A stretch of DNA of 64,000 nucleotides, from the NCBI GenBank assembly GCA_964035545.1, contig OZ037768.1, positions 22,026,819 to 22,090,818 of the forward strand, written 5' to 3'. Each line of letters begins with the position of its first letter. Position 1 is the stretch's first letter. The position numbers and the translations under genes were made by a program. Below are positions 1 through 20,267 of the stretch, piece by piece. The stretch is from Bugula neritina. Lineage: Eukaryota; Bryozoa; Gymnolaemata; Cheilostomatida; Bugulidae. The notes beneath the pieces are model-generated. The model saw only the letters and a list, made by a program, of their open reading frames with translations, made no database searches and was not told the origin of the DNA.

Positions 1-868
1 GATTAGTGATTATAAAAATTAGGAGAAATTTAATACTAAGAAAAACATCAGTTTTAGACTATAGGTGCGTTTATACTTTCGTTGAAAAAAGTACCCAGTT
101 TAGGTTGAGTTTTGTCAGTAGACCCCTTAATAGCTTTACTGAAACTCATTGAAATCATATTGATACAGAAACTCCCTTCCTAGTAGTGAAATATGACTCA
201 CTTACTCGCTAACTTTGATACCTTCTGAAATTACAACGAATGTGTAAAGTTGACAGCATAAAAGCGATAACATTAGCTGATAAAATTATAAAAATAAAGT
301 ATTTTCCTGAATCGCTGAAACTTTACATGATGGTTTTTAAAAACCTATATGTAAAAAGATTGACTATTTCCTTTAATTATTATTCTGAAGTGGCTTTTAC
401 AATGCAAGGCATTTTGGTGAAATTTTTAACTCAATCAAATTGAATTTTTAACTGAAAATTGTGAAGTTGAAAAGTTTGTTTGGCTTATTTTATGAGTTGC
501 ATAAATTTCAGATTAGCTAACCCGCAAATACCATGAATATGTTGAAATTATTTTGATTGTTCCGGCTAAGTAAATAGTGCCAGTGTACTGACATTTTCTG
601 GAAACATCATTTCCCTATTATGGACATAAAATCTTGAGGCCGTAATCACTGTGGTGCAATACCAGAAAAGCATTCATACACAATCTGTAGTTATTGCATT
701 TGATATCCATAGCGTACTTGGTGAGTTGGTGCCCATTACTAGGCAACAAGATGTGCGCTGAAGAAAATGCAGGTTGACTCAGACTACTAATATCTTCGTC
801 TAGGTCAACTAGTGCAATAAAACCAAATGGGTGACGCAGCCTTAACTCTTGTAATTTCTATATCAGCA
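1..868. other. AT-rich non-coding left flank
   Basis: I see no exon, RNA gene or recognisable element here. Open frames are short and have AT-rich, non-protein-like composition. The stretch lies 3' of the minus-strand gene ending at 870, so it may include that gene's cleavage region. Confidence 0.5.
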
Positions 869-869
869 T

Positions 870-9183
<8,314 letters not shown>

Positions 9184-9185
9184 CT

Positions 9186-12100
9186 GTAGAAAGTTGTGTG
9201 CGTTTCAGTTTTACAGATTTTGTAAAAAAAACATCAGTCTTTTTTGTCTTTTTTAAATAGAGACAAACCAATACATGCAAATAAATTAATAAAAATATTT
9301 GACAAATTTTCTATAATCCCTAAGCAAAACTATTTGCATTACTTTACATTATTGCTTTACTTTAATTGCATGTACATAAATTAAAATTGAAATTTAACAA
9401 ATTATTCAAAAACTTGATTTAGAAATTTGCAAAAGGTGAAAGTGATTGAGTTATAGTTGCTGAATAAGCTGTACATTGATCTGGAATTTTATTTCAATTT
9501 GAATATGAAAACAAATCCACAATGGTTCATACAGCAAAACTAAATAGTAAATATGTAAGCACCAAATGTCAATTTAAACTCTCTTATTCCAAGTATTGCC
9601 TCGAATTTGATTATGCATGCAACATTCAGTTTCATAGTGATAGTGGCACTGGCAACATCATGGCATTGAATCCAATAATGATATTGTCATTGATATTGAA
9701 GAATAGTACAATGAAATCGAATGCAATATTCAGCCTCATCATTAGTATTTCTAATCACTCAAATCATTTTATACTTGATATTATTCCAATTGTATTAAAA
9801 TTAATATTATTATCATTATGATTATCATTATTATTATTAAGACTCAAGAGTCAAGTTCAAGAAAAAAATTGCAACATCAACTATAACTATAAGTATCGTA
9901 TTGCAAAGCTGCGTTACAAAGGCATGGTCACCATGTAGCAAATATAATTTCATTGCTACAACGACTATAATTATAAAATCATTAATATCTAATTATAATA
10001 ATTAGAAATATAAAGTTCAGGTCCACGTTCAGATTCGATGTGAGCCCTGAAGTAGTCAGTTAGCGCACGCGCATTCGGTAACCAAAACAAATGGATTAAC
10101 ACCAAAAAGCTATATCCGTATCAAGCTGAGCTTGAGTTAACACCCTCCACAAGTAATTTATGTCTAAATATTCATATTAATATTGTTATAATTATCAATA
10201 ATAACAATATTATTATTTAATTTTATCATTGAGTTTGAAAATCAAAGTGTTACTAATAGTTAAAATTGAAACTAAAAGTTAATTACCTGTACTAAATTAG
10301 TTAATTTTATAACTTAACAATAGTCATAGACATAGTCAATGATTATAAATCATTAAATGAATAATTATAATCATAATGGTAACACTATGGCTAAGTCTAA
10401 CGCTAACAGTAACCCTGAAATTGTTACTATAGCATTATCATTATGATTAAGATTAACACTTAAAGTTAAACTAACAAGTAATAACTAAATAAGTAATATT
10501 AATAGTAATACTGTTATTAAATTTAATGACATTAACAGATAATGATATTCATATTGATAACATTATGATTAAGTGATTAACTATAGCTATAAGTAATAAC
10601 TAATAATTTAAACTATAACCTAAAGTCTAGACTATAGTATTACTATTAGTATAACTATAATTACATTATTATGTTGATGAGCATACTCACTTTCATAGCA
10701 ATGCGTAATGCCAATGATGATAGTCATTGTGATTGTATAGCAATACTTATACTTGACTTATAGTTACTGTAATTTTGCTAACAGTTGGTGAAATGTCTCA
10801 CATTTGTTTTAGGTAGTGCTACTTAGGCTAATAATAATTATAATAATATTAAAACAGGGCTGCGTAGTTACACTCATGTTCCATGCAGTGCAAAAATATT
10901 AACAACTATCTTAACAGCTAGCTATCAGATAAATACAGTTTGAGGGTTGTAGGCGGGAGCAATTTGGTTTTATAATAATAAATTCTGCTCACAGATGTCT
11001 TCAATTGAGTATATTTTAGCTCAATGGCTGTTGAAATTGTGGTCAGGCTTGTAGTATTAGAAATCCAAAACTGCTGCAAATATCATGATTTAAAGTTACT
11101 GCCTATCAAATTATTGGACATTGAAAAAATTAAAACATTATATTTTTAACAGACAATAAAGATGAGCTGTAATCACAGCAATAACATTAATTTTTAAAAG
11201 TTATCCATCAAGCATAATATTTATTATTTATGGTCATGATAAATTGTTGGAAATAAATATTATAACAATCAAATATATAACATATATCTTATCTGTGGAA
11301 TCTCTTTGATGTCAAATTTTATAACTTGGTTATGTTTATGTGCTTTTAATCAATGTTATTGTGTTTCAGATTTGATAGTCTCATTTTTTTCAGTCTCCTA
11401 GAATTATTAAAATCACTTCTGTCATTTGTTTAAATTTAGCAATCAATTTAAGTTGTCAACTGCCATTTGGTAGTATTGCCAAATACTGTGAGATATGTTT
11501 ACTTGTAATGATTATACCTCATATTTATTATTTTTGTTGTACTTTTAAATCCAACTATATTTTCAAAGCTTCCAATTTGCCTAAATTTTGAACTCCCTCT
11601 TTCCATTGGTTTAACTATCTTGTTGGTAGCCTATAAGCCAGAAGGCAATTATTTTATGTTTGATGTCTTCTGCAGCCATGCATTAATCTTATCTAGAAAA
11701 TAAAATGTTGCAATTTGTTGAAAATTATTGATAAAGACCTGATGTGTTTTCAGATTGCTTTATCTCTACATTTTCAGGTTGAATTTACATATCACATTGG
11801 CAGGTGAAGAATATTATCAAGTTATTATAAAGCTTGCAAATAGTATATTTTCCCTGAATGGATTTAATAAATTTGATGTAACTTATGAAACATTAAGTTG
11901 TTTGCTTTGTGTATCTTGACATTGAAAAAATAAACACATTTTTATAGTCTATGTATTGGACGGTTTGAACAGTCGTAGGCGAATCTGTTTTGGTTTCAAC
12001 AAGCCACTGAGATGAGCTGATAAAACAAGCCTGTCGTCTATTTATAGAAACATAGTAATAATGCTGATTGTTAACAAAATAATGATTTCACCATTCTCAA

Positions 12101-12286
12101 CTGCTACAGTTTTATTTCTTTTACATGAATTTATTTCATCATGTGACGGTTAATAATGACCCCATCCTATTCACAGGATGTATTTCCTTCAACAGCTGAC
12201 CTTTGCAAATCATCACTAAATACTTATTCACTCAGCTATCAATCTAGTTCTATTTCCCTGACTGGTGTGTTGAGAAAACATCCGCC
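9186..12286. other. Intergenic region with degenerate simple sequence
   Basis: No exon or RNA gene is recognised. From about 9780 to 10700 the sequence is built from short, diverged ATTA/TCATAA/TAACTATAA words, often palindromic (for example ATAATCATAATGG), without an exact period. The rest is ordinary AT-rich sequence. The promoter of the first VWA gene should lie near the right end, but I see no clear TATA box. Confidence 0.5.
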
Positions 12287-15200
12287 ATGAAAGCTGTTGT
12301 ACTCTGTTTAGCGGTTTCATTCTCTACTCTGGTGCTGGTTTCTGAGTCGGCAACCACACGGTTGACCTACTCAAGGTGGATCAACTTACTCCGGTACGCT
12401 CACTCTAGCCTGCAAAGGGATCCAACCGCTGTCGAGGATCGGCAATATAATCGGACTGATCATGTTCAACTCATTGCTGACTCTATTCTCAAGCATTTCT
12501 TCAATGATATCTTCACCCGTAAGTCATGTTTTAATATTATTTTAATAACACTCAATTCAAATTATATTTTGGGAGAAATTATTTGTTTTGTTTAGTGATT
12601 TAAGATGTTTTGTTATTCAAGTAAATGTAAATTTATAATAAAAAAAATACATGTAATACATATCTTAGTCTTTTTACATCATCTTTTGCTCTCCCTCCTT
12701 AAAATCTTTGCATTCTAACTTTGTCAGCTTTTTGAAGCATCACAGCATTCACTTCAGTCACATACCTTTCATATACTATTATTATACTATTAGTAAATAT
12801 TAGTGTAATATATTTTATATTGTATTCTAATATATTTAGTTACACAACTTTTACATGCTGCTACTATACTATATTATATTATATCGTATTTATATTGTAT
12901 TACATTACCTTAATAAATTATTGTAAAGGGTTTGTCATAAATCTGGTACAACTATGAACGTAGTAACACATTTTAAAATTTATTATTGTTTTGGTTTTGG
13001 CAAAGTATTGTTTTACCTGTTTTTATTTTTAGCTTCGTTCACGGAGGATGGAGAGCTGGTGCACAACTACGATCGAGTGCCAGTGGATTTCCTCATCATG
13101 CTGGACAGCAGCGCCAGTATCGGCTCAGAAAACTTCCTCAAAGCACTCCAAGTCTTGTCTGTAAGCAGTTATTTCTCAGATCGCAGTTTTCTACTGGTCA
13201 CGTACGCGCTCATCTAAATATAGTAGCACGGTTCCTATTGGCTGCTGATGGTTATGTTTATGGCGGTTTCAACTGCTAGCCAATAATGTGTTTCCGCGGT
13301 CAATAATTGACAAGCACGGTATGTTCGGAGTGTGCACTTTTCTGCAATGGATACAGAAGCTGCAGAAACACCACTGAAATTCCTACACAGAACCAACTCT
13401 ACCAAACATTAGCTTTTTGTAAATATGTGGCCACTTGTCATCTAGTATAATTGATTAATCTATTAAGGCAGAGGCATCTATCTAATTATAAAATTATTAA
13501 GTACTTTACTGAGCAAATTTGATACTAGACGATAACTTGTTAAAGTTTTGTATTTTTGTGTTGGGAGTGTCTCGCAACCTTGCGGTGTGATATGTAGAGT
13601 GGAGGTTTCTCTCGTTGGCGTAGAGTTGGAGTCGCACGTTGTAGTGTCGGTGGAATGTGTAGTGTGGACTAGCACTGTACAACTGTGCTCAGTTCTGTAT
13701 AATAGAAGATAGACATAGAGAGAGTATCATTATATATCAGTTCAGACCAAATGAGCAGCTTATAAGATTCTGTACCATTGCAAACTGACATTTATATGTT
13801 TACTACTGATAAGGGTCAATGTTCTATTCTATTGATATGAGTAAACGTTTTCTCTAATACTCTGTATAATATATATATGTGTAACCATTCTGTAATATAT
13901 TTTATAGACATGGTGACTAAAAACCCTACAATATATTTTATAAACACCCTGCAATATATTCTATAAACAGTCTATAATACATTCTATAGACATGGGTAAA
14001 ACACCTTACAATATATTCTATAAACATTCTATTCTAAAGACATGGATAGATATCCTCGATGAAGAGGATTTCTCCTCTGACCAGCTGAGGGTGAGCATGG
14101 TGAGCTTCTCTGAGCCGGACCAGGTGATACACGAGTTCGCCTTCTCTCCCGCCCTCAACAAGTCTTCTGTCATCAGCTACATCAACAGCACTGAGTACCA
14201 CGGTATGCAGCACAAGGCATCATAATGCGATTTTATATTGTATTATATTATATTGCATTATATTATATTGCATTGTATTATATTATATTGTATTATATTA
14301 TATTGTATTACATTATATTATTTTTAGCCCTGACTATTCTGTTACTATTTGCTAGCAAATTACTCATCTGACATCATAGTGCATAGTACCACCAGTGTTA
14401 ATAGACCAACTGTCACGTTTCACCACAAATTCACTCATTTTTATTGCTGCAGTTGTTTTTTATGTAAATGTACTTTTCTGTCTGCATAATAGATTTATTT
14501 GTTAATTTGGAAAACATTTAGGTATTTATGGCTAAATTGTGTTCAATTGAAAAATTGCAACTATGAGTAGTCAAGGAAGTGATGGTTGTTAACCAAGCAT
14601 ATTCATGGCTTACTAGTAAATCAACTACCAGATTGTGTTAGTAGCAGCTTTATGGATTGACTGTAGAGAGGGGCAAGTCTCGTTGCGGGGGGGGGGGGGG
14701 GGGATGGGGGACCTATCATCTGTTAAATGTATTACCTTTGATTTGTGTTGGTGTAGCTCATTGAAGCCTGTGGGGTGGTGTTTGAGTTTTTAGAATAATT
14801 AGTTTGCTAGGTGCCCTGGTTTTCAAATTCAGAAAAATACAGATATTTATCAATTTTTTCATGAGGCACTAATAGCGTATGTCTCAGGTGGAAGCTTTCA
14901 GCTGCTGTCTATGCACTCAATGCCATGCGCTGTTCAGTGTTTCCATGTTTGGAAATAGCGCCAGCGGGCTATATATAGTAACTCCGCGGAGGTGGGGTTG
15001 GCGTAAACTCTGGTATGAGATTAGCTCGTCTTTCCTTATTAGAAAGCTGTTTGAGAAATAGTAAGAATGATCATTCAGATTGTAAAAGTCTACTGAACAT
15101 GCACTGTGCACTCATCGTTTGTGTCTGTGCAACCATCAACCGTGATGTGGCCCAGTAAAAGTGTAAAATACTATTAATAATATTTTAATCGCTATTATAA

Positions 15201-17371
15201 ATATCATATTAAAAAATATGCTTTTCCTGCTTTCTCCTATAGAAATCAATGCTTGGAGGCCCGCGGGACCACCTTGTATATTTATCACACACGATTCATC
15301 CATTATTCGGCCATTAATGTCATTGACTTGGAATACGGTATTTATTGATGCAGCGATCACATGACCTTGGTTACGTAGCTAGTGTCACTTTCACTTAGAC
15401 ACTTGTCTCTGTTCTATATATCTATCGTTTTGTTGTGGTTTGTTAACCTACGAATTAAAAAATATGTATATTTTTTGAAATATATAGCCCTCACTTTAGA
15501 CAGCATAATACAGTTTTTTAAAGTTCTTCGTATCTCAAATGCCTTTCAGGCAAATTTGATGTCATAAATTGTTATGAAGAACAGTCCACTGAAATACTTA
15601 CAATTTTTGTTGTAAAGCTAGAATAAAATTTTGTATCACTTTGTGTGAAATTTCGTTGCAAACAGAAGTTAAAATATTTACAGTTATATTTCAGAATGAC
15701 TCTGGAAGTCAAATTATTTACTTTATTTTCACAGCCGGAAGTTCTACCTCCACGGCTCAGGCTCTCTGGTTGGCTGACACGATATTCAGTAAACACACCA
15801 GGCCAGATGCTGCCAAGGTCATGTTAATGGCAACCGATGGATGGTCACATGATGTTCTTGAACTTCCTTTCGGAGTTCTTTGGCCTGCAGTTCGCCTACG
15901 AAAACTACATGGTAAGTTTATACTCTTACCTAACTACGTACTTACTTCTCTACTTATGTACTCACTTACTTCTCTACTTATGTACTTACTTACTTCTTTA
16001 CTTATGTACTTACTTCTCTACTTGCGTACTTACTTACTTATCTATTTACATACCTACCTACCTAATTATTCGCTTACTCTTATAAAATTTAGCAGGAGTA
16101 GTAACCCAGTATAAATATGCATATAAAACAGTTAATATGATCACCCATTATTTGTTTCATGTATCAATTCATGCTATATGCCTGTTGCATGTTGAAGAAT
16201 GAAGTTAAATTTATGTTGAAATTTTATGGTTAGATACAAATTGTTGATGAAATTTTGACCTTGGAAGGTTGATATATGCCCTTTTCTCTTCCTAACCTTT
16301 TTTCCAACGATGCCGCTTTGAGACCTACAATTCAAGTATAATACAAATCAGATTTTAGTCTGGTCTAACAGTGAAATCATCAACTCTCTTGGGGTTTGAT
16401 CTTTTTCTAGGAAGGGCAATTAACCACAAATGTTAGAGCTATGCCTCAGCAATGTAGTCTAGTTTCTAACAGTGTTCAGGCACACTCCGATACCCCCCAC
16501 CCAAGAAAAAATTATTTGTATAAAGTTGCCCAAAGGCTCTCAGTTGTTTTATTCAATACCATCAGTTTCTCTGCACACCAATAAGCGTATAAAATTCTCT
16601 TGACAGTAATGCATATAATTGAAGATTCTAAGGCTAACTGCAGTTGTACTGCGCATGTCTAGGCTAGCCTTAGCTCTCCTGATTGTGAGCCCCTTTCACT
16701 TGCAAGTCACAAAGTCGGTGACATTCAGTGAATGCTGACCCGGGCCAGTCACTGTTTTTATTAGATTAGATACAAGAGGTCTGAGGCTTAAAATAGAAGG
16801 CAATTAGACTGAGATCTCTTGTGAAAGAGGCAGTGTAGGAAGGGCTTCTTCCTACATCATTGCCAGATCTGTAAAGTTCTGTCTTGTAATATTGTATTAT
16901 TGTAATACAGTATTACAGCTGTAATATTGTAATACAGTATGTAATACAGTATTACAGCTGTAATATTGTAATACAGTATGTAATACAGTATTACAGCTGT
17001 AATATTGTAATACAGTATGTAATACAGTATTACAGCTGTAATTTATATGCAGTCATTCTTACATTTTAATTAGTATAACTCACTTTACAAATAGACATCT
17101 TGTTCCCAGATATTAGCTAAAACCCTTTGATCAGTATGTAAATTAAATTCCCTTATTAGCTAAGGTTACTCTCAATAACCCAATATTCTATTCTCTCTCT
17201 CCTTCAGGTGTCCAGGTATTCACTCTGGGCATTGGGGACAAGATAAATCACAACGAGCTGGAGGCCATTTGCTCTAAGCCTATCGCCAACCATCTCTTTG
17301 AGGTCGATGATTACGACATGATGTTAGAGGTTCTTGAGAAGGTCAAGGAAAATCAAATTTTTCCATTCTAG
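12287..17371 (+). CDS. Secreted single von Willebrand A domain protein (VWA-1)
   Basis: Five exons, 12287-12518, 13033-13160, 14040-14202, 15735-15911 and 17208-17371, join with phases 1,0,1,1 to a 287-residue protein. Residues 1-22 are a signal peptide (Lys then a hydrophobic run ending SESA), so the product is probably secreted. One VWA domain spans about 96-275. The MIDAS residues are all visible: DSSAS at 102-106 after a hydrophobic strand, Thr179 in SSTSTAQAL, and Asp209 in MATDG. VWA domains bind protein ligands through a metal ion held at this site; the ligand here is unknown. There is no transmembrane segment or second domain, which is short compared with matrilins or collagens. A paralogue with the same architecture follows 2.9 kb downstream. 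Stop TAG is at 17369-17371. Confidence 0.88.
13895..14047. repeat. Degenerate repeat ending in the exon 3 acceptor of VWA-1
   Basis: Imperfect units share CAATATATTCTATAAAC and TCTATAGACATGG. The motif (T)AGACATGG occurs near 13906 and 13988 and again, as AAAG|ACATGG, at the real 3' splice site (exon starts 14040). The first exon 3 codons (Thr-Trp) therefore come from a repeat unit. Confidence 0.65.
14233..14318. repeat. TATTATATTG tandem repeat
   Basis: Roughly ten-base units TATTATATTG with G/C variants, in intron 3 of VWA-1, about 30 bp after the exon 3 donor. Confidence 0.75.
14687..14703. repeat. Poly(G) run of 17
   Basis: Seventeen consecutive G bases are followed by ATGGGGG, in intron 3 of VWA-1. 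The run is striking in such AT-rich DNA and could form a G-quadruplex on the plus strand or intron RNA. Its exact length is liable to sequencing error. Confidence 0.85.
15925..16080. repeat. Degenerate (TTAC)n/(CTTA)n repeat
   Basis: Repeats of TACTTACTTCTCTACTTATG type begin about 15 bp after the exon 4 donor of VWA-1 (15912). If the intron were retained it would be read as Leu/Tyr repeats; this is not a gene. Confidence 0.75.
16884..17044. repeat. 39-bp palindrome-rich tandem repeat
   Basis: A 39-bp unit starts at 16901, 16940, 16979 and 17018 (the last partial). Each unit holds the perfect palindrome TTACAGCTGTAA and the near-palindrome GTAATACAGTATTAC, so each copy can fold into hairpins. 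It lies in intron 4 of VWA-1. Confidence 0.85.
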
Positions 17372-20100
17372 TTCTAGCAGCTGGCAACTAACTCTGTTTT
17401 ATTTGTTATTTCTTTATGATAAACTTTTTGTGTGTTGATTATTGGAATCTGTAAGCCTACGGTGCAGCTCTGTTGGCAAGAGTTTCAAATTTTACTGATA
17501 TTTTTCAAGAAATCTATAACTACATGACATAGAGTAGCAAAGTTTTTATTTTTTGCTGAAATTTAAATACAATTCTATAAATGATATAATATCTTTAAAG
17601 TTTTTATAAATATTTTTACCTCTGCAAATTGTTCAGTATGCTCCTTGCAGTTTTCTTTATTGTCTTGTCTTCAAAAGTGTTGATTCACTCTTTGAGTATT
17701 TCAACTTGCAGTTGAATGCAATCCTTCTTTGAAAATTCAATATCAAATATACTAAAAGTGTAATAATTCACCAGTATTATTATATCTATCACACAAACAT
17801 ACAACTGTATGCAAACCATTGTACAGCATCATGTACCAATATTGGTATGCCTATGTAGATGTATAAGAGGAACTTCAGTATGATCTGCCAGATGATCATA
17901 GTTTTGCTAATCTATTGTCAAATTAAAATATAGTATAATTTCCATAAAAAAAAGTTATCACAACATACACACTGTCCTTGTAGCAACATTCACAATGTCC
18001 TTGTAGCAACATACTCATTGTCCTTGCAGCAACATACACATTGTCCTTGTAGCAACATACACAATGTCCTTGTAGCAACATACACAATGTCCTTGTAGCA
18101 ACATACACACTGTCCTTGTAGCAACATACACAATGTCCTTGTAGCAACATACACAATGTCCTTGTAGCAACATACGCATTATTCTTGTAGCAACATACAC
18201 AATGTCCTTGTAGCAACATATACACTGTCCTTGTAGCAACATACACACTGTCCTTGCCATATATGCATCTTTTCAAGAAGTAGGAAAACAATGTTCCAAG
18301 TATCATTGCCTGCGGGCATATTCATCAGTTTACCAGGTCTTAGTCTACTTTGATTTGTTGGTCAACTTGTGAATAGATAGATGACATGCCAAGTTGTCTT
18401 GGTTAAATTCAATACATGTTACTGTGTAAAACATTACAAAAGGAATTGAAACGTTGACTGCGATATTCCCTGATTACCCGATGGTCTAATTCAGGTATTT
18501 GGTGTCAGAGTATATTTTGCAGAAGAGCAGTCGCTATTCTAGAAAATTCTCAGAGGTGTAGGCAGACAAATGCTCATTCAGTTAAAAAAAAGCACTTATT
18601 TTAGATTCAAGTTAAACCGAAAGCCTCATTGTCAAGTGGTGATGACCAAGTTACGTAATGTAAAATGTATAAATAGCATTATGACAAAGTTCTGTGAAAT
18701 ATTCTATAGTCTACAGTTGTCTGTCTGTACAGACATTTTAATTTGCCATTTGTGCATTGTTCAATGACAATTACCTGTTTATTGTACGGTGACAGTTCAT
18801 CTTTCACCCACGCTAAATGCTCACTGCCCAGACATTTCTCTATGAAGATGAAACCATTACTTTTAAAAAATGCAGTCATAGTGTATAAATATCGTCATGT
18901 GAAAATATTTATATTTCAAGTTTCAGTTTTTAAAAAATGATGCTGCTGGTGTCAATGCCCAGGAAAAGACGGTCATGCAGACTCTGAGTTGCGACACATT
19001 CATTTCCTAGACTATTACTGCTAATTACGTTCATTAACCATTGTTATTATAGAGATGGTAATCTAAGATCATGATATGCAATACTCCAGGTTTGGCTACT
19101 TCCTTATGTTGTGAATTCTAAGCCCTCCATGAGGCACGTAATCACTAATTCTATACACATTTGTGTCACTATTTTCACTTGTAAATACTCTGAAATCCTG
19201 TTGATAAGGACATGGCGAGTGCATGCGAAACATGCATTAGTTATTTACTATAATAACCTTTATATTGAGCTATATGGTGAATATAATAGGCTAGAATTCT
19301 ACTACACCTGTCATTAAGTATAACTTCAAATGGTGCACAGCACATGATAAATTAGCTTTGGGTAATGTCTTAAATGTTAAACTTTATACTAAAATGTGAA
19401 GTAAAATCAACCTATGTCGGAATAAACTTATAAGCATTTTCAAGAGGATCGGTAATTTTTGAGAAACTATTGTGAAAGCTAAACTAAATTTGCAAAGTGC
19501 CATTGGCAAATGGCCAATATGTCATCCAACAGTGAAATCTGGTATATTATTGTCTCAATGCAGTTGCATTTAACCAATTAGTTTGCATAACCAACTAAGT
19601 TTTGCCAAATTTATATTTTTTTCCAAATTCACAGTAGTGCGCCCAACCTTTACTAAACCGAGAGTTTACACTGCAAATTAATTACGCAGCAGAAAAACTG
19701 CAGAAGAAGAAGTAGAAATAACAACACATGTAGTCTAAATTTCTAGTTTCCATCCCATTAAAAAGTTATTCAATGACAGTTGAACGCAAATGACAGAATT
19801 ATTTTACAATGGGTGTTTGTTTTTCTAGAACGCACCATTAAAATTAAATATTTTTAGCCAAATTTTCAAATATTATTGTGTTTAACAGATCATAGATTAT
19901 AAAAACTAGTCAATGCAACTATCAGGAAAATAAATTCCGAAAGAGTTTGAGCTCTCATTTCATGTTTTCTAATATTAGCTCACGTGCCGAAAGCATTGTT
20001 AATAGATAATGATCCGCCCTAATAGTGTTCGGTTGTTTCTGTAGTCATTATTGCATCATCAACACTGATGAGCCAAACGATAGGTATGCACTTAGTAATG
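17372..20100. other. Intergenic region between the two VWA genes
   Basis: It holds the 3' end of VWA-1 and the 23-bp minisatellite at 17970-18258. An isolated exon-like stretch on the minus strand near 18773-18844 has no partner exons, so I do not call it. The rest is featureless AT-rich sequence. Confidence 0.45.
17970..18258. repeat. 23-bp minisatellite, about 12-13 copies
   Basis: The unit TGTCCTTGTAGCAACATACA plus three bases recurs every 23 bp with few changes. Because 3 x 23 bp is 23 codons, long open frames appear on the minus strand (Cys/Tyr/Leu-rich repeats). These are artefacts of the array. Confidence 0.93.
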
Positions 20101-20120
20101 AAAACTAATGACGAGTTTTG

Positions 20121-20154
20121 ACCAATCAGAATACAGTATCCATCAGTATATAAA
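20121..20154 (+). promoter_or_regulatory. CCAAT box and TATA box of VWA-2
   Basis: ACCAATCAG at 20121-20129 and TATATAAA at 20147-20154 lie 139-147 and 114-121 bases before the ATG at 20268. The expected start of transcription is near 20180, giving a short unspliced leader. The spacing and motifs are those of a classic core promoter; function is inferred. Confidence 0.6.
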
Positions 20155-20267
20155 CGGCCATCTCCCAATACCACGATACACTGGAATCAAACAGCTAAGT
20201 GGTTGGTTGTGGCCATCAAGCATCGAAGATTTTTTCAAGAATAACAGAAGAATAAAAAGAAAAAGTC

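Noticed and set aside
17923-18306. Long open frames coding Cys/Tyr/Leu repeats
   Set aside because: They exist in several frames only because the 23-bp minisatellite has few stops. No splice sites or homology.
18773-18844. Minus-strand exon-like stretch (EKCLGSEHLAWVKDELSPYN)
   Set aside because: It has a possible acceptor and donor and protein-like composition, but I found no partner exons on either side. An isolated 72-base match is not enough to call a gene.
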